Part shown: positions 59,890-64,000 of the stretch, piece by piece
How positions within the stretch are numbered: position 1 is the first letter of the stretch
Layout: the number at the start of each line of letters is the position of its first letter
Assembly (NCBI RefSeq): GCF_042138895.1
Contig: NZ_JBHIKW010000010.1
Location: 87,283 to 151,282 of the forward strand
Length of the DNA: 64,000 nucleotides
Reading direction: 5' to 3'
From: Cedecea selenatireducens
GTDB taxonomy: Bacteria; Pseudomonadota; Gammaproteobacteria; Enterobacterales; Enterobacteriaceae
The notes under the pieces: model-generated
Told to the model about the DNA's origin: nothing
What the model saw: the letters and a program-made list of their open reading frames with translations, nothing else
The model's database searches: none
Position numbers and translations under genes: made by a program

Positions 59890-61155
59890 GTGAAAAGTGC
59901 AGAGCTGAATCAGCGTCGTTTACAGGCCACGCCGCGCGGCGTGGGCGTGATGTGTAGCTACTTTGCAGAGAAGGCTGAGAACGCCACCCTGTGGGATGTG
60001 GAAGGCAATGAAGTTATTGATTTTGCCGCCGGGATTGCGGTGCTGAACACAGGTCATCGTCATCCGAAAGTGATTGCCGCCGTGGAGAAACAGCTACAGG
60101 CCTTTACCCACACGGCTTACCAGATTGTCCCTTATGAAAGCTATGTATCGCTGGCCGAGCGCATTAACGATCTGGCACCTATCGACGGCCCGGCGAAAAC
60201 CGCGTTCTTCACCACCGGTGCAGAAGCCGTTGAGAATGCTGTAAAAATTGCTCGTGCCTACACCAAACGTCCCGGCCTGATTACCTTTGGCGGCGGCTTC
60301 CATGGCCGTACCTTTATGACCATGGCGCTGACCGGCAAAGTGGCGCCTTACAAAATCGGTTTCGGCCCATTCCCAGGCTCCGTTTACCACGCGGTTTACC
60401 CCAATGCCGCGCACGGCGTAACGACTGAGGATGCGCTGAAAAGCCTCGATCGTATCTTTAAAGCGGATATCGCCGCCGATCAGGTTGCGGCCATCGTGCT
60501 GGAGCCGATTCAGGGCGAAGGCGGCTTCAACGTTGCCCCACCTGAATTTATGCAGGCGCTGCGCAAGCTGTGCGATACCCACGGCATTCTGCTGATTGCC
60601 GATGAAGTACAGACCGGCTTCGCGCGCACCGGCAAGCTGTTCGCCATGGACTATTACGACGTTAAGGCCGACCTGATGACGATGGCGAAAAGCCTGGCCG
60701 GTGGTTTCCCGCTGTCCGGCGTTGTGGGTCGCGCTGAAGTGATGGATGCACCTGCGCCTGGTGGCCTGGGCGGTACTTATGCAGGTAACCCGCTGGCGGT
60801 TGCTGCGGCTCATGCTGTGCTGGACGTGATTAAAGAAGAGCAGCTGTGCAAGCGTGCAAACCAGCTTGGCGAACACCTGAAAGAGGTGCTGAACCAGGCT
60901 CGCCAAGGCTGCCCGGCCATTGTTGACGTACGCGGGCAAGGCTCGATGGTGGCGGTGGAGTTTAACGATCCGCAGACCGGGAAACCTTCGCCGGAATTTA
61001 CCCGCGAAGTTCAGCTGAAGGCTCAGGAACAAGGGCTGCTGCTGCTGAGCTGCGGCGTCTACGGCAACGTTATCCGCTTCCTTTATCCTCTGACCATTCC
61101 TGATGCTCAGTTCACCAAAGCGCTGGCCATTCTGTCCCAGGTGCTGAAGGGCTAA
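59890..61155 (+). CDS. puuE: 4-aminobutyrate aminotransferase, PuuE-like
   Basis: 421 aa from the GTG at 59890 (AGGAGAGA upstream), the same length as E. coli PuuE. It is closer to PuuE than GabT: QRRLQATPRGVGVMCSYFAE, then VLNTGHRHPKVIAAVEKQL, FTHTAYQIVPYESYVSLAER, VAPYKIGFGPFPGSVYHAVY. The PLP-binding Lys is in MTMAKSLAGGFPLSG and the cofactor Asp in LIADEVQTGFARTG. It converts GABA and 2-oxoglutarate to succinate semialdehyde and glutamate. The other puu genes are not nearby; it forms a module with the permease downstream and the MocR regulator upstream. Confidence 0.87.
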   Translation: MKSAELNQRRLQATPRGVGVMCSYFAEKAENATLWDVEGNEVIDFAAGIAVLNTGHRHPKVIAAVEKQLQAFTHTAYQIVPYESYVSLAERINDLAPIDGPAKTAFFTTGAEAVENAVKIARAYTKRPGLITFGGGFHGRTFMTMALTGKVAPYKIGFGPFPGSVYHAVYPNAAHGVTTEDALKSLDRIFKADIAADQVAAIVLEPIQGEGGFNVAPPEFMQALRKLCDTHGILLIADEVQTGFARTGKLFAMDYYDVKADLMTMAKSLAGGFPLSGVVGRAEVMDAPAPGGLGGTYAGNPLAVAAAHAVLDVIKEEQLCKRANQLGEHLKEVLNQARQGCPAIVDVRGQGSMVAVEFNDPQTGKPSPEFTREVQLKAQEQGLLLLSCGVYGNVIRFLYPLTIPDAQFTKALAILSQVLKG

Positions 61156-61287
61156 AGCCCCGTACTGTGCGGCGGCAGGGAAGCCCGTCATAACACAAGG
61201 TTTTGTTGCCCAGCGTGAAGTGGTTTATCACCCTGATATCCCCTGTTTTCCGGCGGGCGTTATCGCCGGAGTAATACGGAAAATATT

Positions 61288-62532
61288 ATGTCTGAAAACT
61301 CCACCTTCTCTCCCGCCATCGCGCGCGGGGAGCGAACGGCTGTCCCCGGTAAATCCCTGAGCTTCGTTGAAGGCGTGTCGATGATCGTCGGCACCAACAT
61401 CGGCGCGGGCGTGCTTTCCATCGCCTATGCGTCGAGCAAAGCTGGCTTCTGGCCGCTGCTGTTCTGGCTGGTGCTCGTGGGCAGCCTGACCACCGTGACG
61501 ATGCTTTACGTCGCCGAATCTACCTTGCGTACTCGCCAGCATTTGCAGCTCAGCGGACTGTCGCTGCGCTACGTCGGTCGCTTTGGCGCGCTGATGATGT
61601 TCCTCTCGGTTTGCGTGAACAGCGTGGGCGCGTTGACCGCCTATATGACCGGCAGCGGCAAACTATTGCACTCCTTATTTGGTATTTCTCCGGCGCTGGG
61701 CAGCGTGCTGTTTTTCATTCCTGCCGCAGGCGTGCTGTATATGGGCCTGAAGGCCATCGGGCGCGGGGAAAAGTTTATCAGTATCGGCATGGTGGTGATG
61801 ATCGCGGTGTTGGTTATCGCCACCTTGCTAAAAGAAACGACCAGCGTGGGCTACCTGCTGGAAGGCAACTGGCTGTACATGGTGCCGGTATTCAACGTGG
61901 TGGTGTTCTGCTTCTCGGCGCAGTACATCGTGCCGGAGATGGCGCGAGGGTTTGCCGATAAACCAGAGAAGCTGCCGAAGGCGATTATCGTTGGCATGGT
62001 TGTAACCTTCGCGCTACTGGCCCTGGTGCCAATGTCGGTCATCATGCTTAACGGCCTGGACGATATCTCTGAGGTGGCGACCATTTCATGGGGGAAAGCG
62101 CTGGGAGAGTGGGCGTTCTTCTCGGCGAACCTGTTCGCGCTCTGCGCCATGCTGACCTCGTACTGGGGGCTGGGCGGCAGCTTCCTGACCAATATCTTTG
62201 ACCGCTTCCGCCTGGGCAGCGACGAACTCTCCCTGAAGCGTTTCCTGGTGCTGCTGGTGGTGGCGATTCCACCTTTCGTACTGGCCTACAGCGGGCTGGT
62301 GTCGTTCGTGAATGCGCTCTATTTTGCCGGCGTGTTCAGCGGCGTGATTTTATCGATTATGCCGATTCTGATGATTAAAGGCGCTCGTCGCAGCGGTGAT
62401 GTCACGCCGGGCTGGACCTGCCCGCCGTTTATGACCCACCCGCTGATTCAAATTTTCATTGTGTTGCTTTACCTCTGCAGTGCCGTTTATGCGGTTGCTT
62501 CCGCTCTGGGATACCTGCCTGCGGGCTGGTGA
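61288..62532 (+). CDS. Aromatic amino acid permease-like (HAAAP family) transporter
   Basis: 414 aa, eleven hydrophobic helices expected. The family pattern includes SFVEGVSMIVGTNIGAGVLS at the first helix, AESTLRTRQHLQLSGLSLRY, VFCFSAQYIVPEMARGF and SYWGLGGSFLTNIFDRF. It resembles Mtr/TnaB/TyrP-like permeases but is not a clear orthologue of any of them. Position directly after a GABA aminotransferase suggests it may import GABA or a related amino acid; that is inference. It ends in a strong terminator. Confidence 0.82.
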   Translation: MSENSTFSPAIARGERTAVPGKSLSFVEGVSMIVGTNIGAGVLSIAYASSKAGFWPLLFWLVLVGSLTTVTMLYVAESTLRTRQHLQLSGLSLRYVGRFGALMMFLSVCVNSVGALTAYMTGSGKLLHSLFGISPALGSVLFFIPAAGVLYMGLKAIGRGEKFISIGMVVMIAVLVIATLLKETTSVGYLLEGNWLYMVPVFNVVVFCFSAQYIVPEMARGFADKPEKLPKAIIVGMVVTFALLALVPMSVIMLNGLDDISEVATISWGKALGEWAFFSANLFALCAMLTSYWGLGGSFLTNIFDRFRLGSDELSLKRFLVLLVVAIPPFVLAYSGLVSFVNALYFAGVFSGVILSIMPILMIKGARRSGDVTPGWTCPPFMTHPLIQIFIVLLYLCSAVYAVASALGYLPAGW

Positions 62533-62549
62533 TTTTGATGCTTGCTCCC

Positions 62550-62587
62550 CCGCGCCTGGAGGCATTCCGGCGCGGTTATTTTTTTGT
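62550..62587 (+). terminator. Terminator after the permease gene
   Basis: CCGCGCC (62550-62556) and GGCGCGG (62569-62575) pair around a 12-base loop, followed by TTATTTTTTTGT. Confidence 0.92.
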
Positions 62588-62737
62588 CACATTCCCGTTA
62601 TCTAACCTTCAAATATGTCTTTCCAAATTATCGCAAATGGCGCTATGTTTAGCATAGTGTGCTGCCGTAGCGCCGGCTGTCGCCCTTAAGTTAGCTGTCA
62701 TATGCTTTTCTTATACCTACAAACAGAATAATGCGCT

Positions 62738-62758
62738 AACAAACAACAACACAACAAA
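62738..62758 (+). promoter_or_regulatory. C/A-rich leader, probable GcvB small-RNA target site of livJ
   Basis: AACAAACAACAACACAACAA in the livJ leader, about 30-50 bases upstream of the start, is complementary in type to the G/U-rich R1 region of GcvB. livJ and livK are known GcvB targets in Salmonella. Further upstream CTATG-TTTAG-CATAG (62642-62656) is a small inverted repeat. Pairing was judged by eye only. Confidence 0.6.
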
Positions 62759-62789
62759 TTCAATAACCATAACAATGGGGACTCTCAGG

Positions 62790-63893
62790 ATGAAAATGAC
62801 GGGTAAAGCCTTACTGGCAGGATGCATTGCACTGGCAATGAGCCACGCGGCGATGGCAAAAGATATTAAGGTCGCGGTAGTAGGGGCAATGTCTGGGCCG
62901 GTTGCGCAATACGGCGACCAGGAATTCACCGGTGCCGAGCAGGCGGTGGCCGACATTAACGCTAAAGGCGGGATCAAAGGCGACAAACTGGTTATCACGA
63001 AATATGACGATGCCTGTGACCCGAAACAAGCGGTAGCGGTTGCCAACAAAGTGGTGAACGACGGTATCAAATACGTTATCGGTCACCTGTGCTCTTCTTC
63101 TACTCAGCCAGCGTCTGATATCTACGAAGACGAAGGCATTCTGATGATCACCCCGGCGGCAACCGCCCCGGAGCTGACCGCGCGTGGCTATAAGCTGACC
63201 CTGCGCACCACCGGCCTGGACTCAGATCAGGGCCCAACCGCGGCGAAATACATTCTGGAACACGTGAAGCCTAAGCGCATTGCCGTTATCCACGATAAGC
63301 AACAGTACGGCGAAGGCCTGGCGCGTTCCGTGCAGGACGGCCTGAAAAAAGGCGGTGCTAACGTGGTCTTCTTTGACGGTATCACCGCCGGTGAGAAAGA
63401 TTTCTCCACGCTGGTTGCGCGCCTGAAGAAAGAAAACATCGACTTCGTTTACTACGGTGGTTACCACCCGGAAATGGGGCAGATCCTGCGTCAGTCCCGC
63501 GCCGCCGGCCTGAAAACCCAATTCATGGGGCCGGAAGGCGTGGCGAACGTTTCTCTGTCTAACATCGCCGGGGATTCTGCGGAAGGCCTGCTGGTGACCA
63601 AGCCTAAGAACTACGACCAGGTTCCTGCCAACAAACCAATTGTGGACGCCATTAAAGCGAAGAAACAGGATCCAAGCGGCGCGTTCGTCTGGACTACCTA
63701 CGCGGCGCTGCAGTCCCTGGCCGCTGGCCTGAACCAGAGCGAAGATCCGGCTGCAATCTCTAAATACCTGAAAGGGGCGACCGTGGATACCGTGATGGGG
63801 CCGCTGTCCTGGGATCAAAAGGGCGACCTGAAAGGTTTTGAGTTCGGCGTGTTTACCTGGCATGCCAACGGCACGGCCACCGACGCAAAATAA
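62790..63893 (+). CDS. livJ: Branched-chain amino acid (Leu/Ile/Val) periplasmic binding protein
   Basis: 367 aa from the ATG at 62790, equal to E. coli LivJ; the frame starts five codons earlier without a better site. Signal peptide MKMTGKALLAGCIALAMSHAAMA. The mature protein nearly matches LivJ: DIKVAVVGAMSGPVAQYGDQ, then VVNDGIKYVIGHLCSSSTQP with the N-lobe Cys pair (DDACD, HLCSSS), and ILMITPAATAPELTARGYKL. It delivers Leu, Ile and Val to LivHMGF, whose genes lie beyond the right edge. panZ, found between livJ and rpoH in E. coli relatives, is not seen here. Confidence 0.96.
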   Translation: MKMTGKALLAGCIALAMSHAAMAKDIKVAVVGAMSGPVAQYGDQEFTGAEQAVADINAKGGIKGDKLVITKYDDACDPKQAVAVANKVVNDGIKYVIGHLCSSSTQPASDIYEDEGILMITPAATAPELTARGYKLTLRTTGLDSDQGPTAAKYILEHVKPKRIAVIHDKQQYGEGLARSVQDGLKKGGANVVFFDGITAGEKDFSTLVARLKKENIDFVYYGGYHPEMGQILRQSRAAGLKTQFMGPEGVANVSLSNIAGDSAEGLLVTKPKNYDQVPANKPIVDAIKAKKQDPSGAFVWTTYAALQSLAAGLNQSEDPAAISKYLKGATVDTVMGPLSWDQKGDLKGFEFGVFTWHANGTATDAK

Positions 63894-63898
63894 AAGCA

Positions 63899-63923
63899 AA
63901 CGGCAACCCTGGGTTGCCGTTTT
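63899..63923 (+). terminator. Terminator after livJ
   Basis: AACGGCAACC, CTG loop, GGTTGCCGTT, then TT. A 10-bp perfect stem six bases after the stop; the short T-run suggests partial read-through to livKHMGF. Confidence 0.85.
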
Positions 63924-64000
63924 AGTGTTTACTCCCTCTCCCTTTGGGAGAGGGGCGGGGTGAGGGTTCTCACAACCAACGCTGAAAATTAGTGTTTACT
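63922..64000. repeat. Start of a 67-bp tandem repeat with a CCCTCTCCC palindrome
   Basis: TTAGTGTTTACT occurs at 63922-63933 and again at 63989-64000, the end of the window, a 67-base period. Between them is CCCTCTCCC-TTTG-GGGAGAGGG-type palindrome plus CGGGGTGAGGG, the same element class as at 26684-27107. If the sequence beyond repeats the palindrome, this is a second array. Confidence 0.55.

Overview
The window is a chromosomal segment of an enterobacterium (Enterobacteriaceae, Gammaproteobacteria). The genus cannot be fixed from the sequence alone. The backbone is the gor/uspA/zntA/ftsYEX-rpoH/livJ neighbourhood known from E. coli: gor, rlmJ, prlC, rsmJ, uspA, uspB, pitA, yhiN, yhhT, dcrB, yhhQ, tusA, zntA, yhhN, yhhM, yhhL, rsmD, ftsY, ftsE, ftsX, rpoH and livJ. 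Their proteins are close to the E. coli ones in length and motifs. No rRNA, tRNA, CRISPR array, insertion sequence or prophage was seen.

Region 1 (1-19.5 kb) is accessory and AT-rich. It starts with the 5' part of an omptin protease gene, a GNAT acetyltransferase remnant and a KdoO-type lipopolysaccharide Kdo hydroxylase. A minus-strand surface-structure island follows. It holds a chaperone-usher fimbrial operon (major pilin, usher, two tandem chaperones, minor pilin, and an EAL protein fused to a LuxR-type helix-turn-helix), then a fimbrial adhesin-like gene, then a run of Ig-like repeat proteins without Sec signals (362, 680, 531, 534, 306 and 96 aa plus a decayed tail), and finally a small PapI/FaeA-like regulator. 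A perfect 13-bp inverted repeat bounds 165 bp just upstream of the adhesin gene, which is compatible with an invertible switch. This island is the best candidate for an undescribed system.

Region 2 (19.5-33.5 kb) is mostly housekeeping: gor, rlmJ, a PAP2 acid phosphatase, prlC with a heat-shock-like promoter, rsmJ, a DUF559 protein, six 65-66 bp tandem repeats where E. coli has dtpB, uspA/uspB, pitA and yhiN. A DeoR regulator, a HAD phosphatase and a phosphoribosyltransferase come next.

Region 3 (33.6-41.8 kb) is an inserted iron/heme cell-surface signalling locus (receptor with signalling domain, ECF sigma, FecR-like anti-sigma, TonB-like protein, Fur box), an extra ClpP-like peptidase, and a divergent MocR/PaiB pair.

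Region 4 (41.8-64 kb) returns to the backbone with three inserts. These are HigB/HigA toxin-antitoxin with overlapping inverted repeats, a LacI/SIS-isomerase/PTS sugar module with a 26-bp palindromic operator, and a MocR/PuuE-like/aromatic-permease-like module between rpoH and livJ. The window ends inside what looks like a second tandem array of a palindromic intergenic element.
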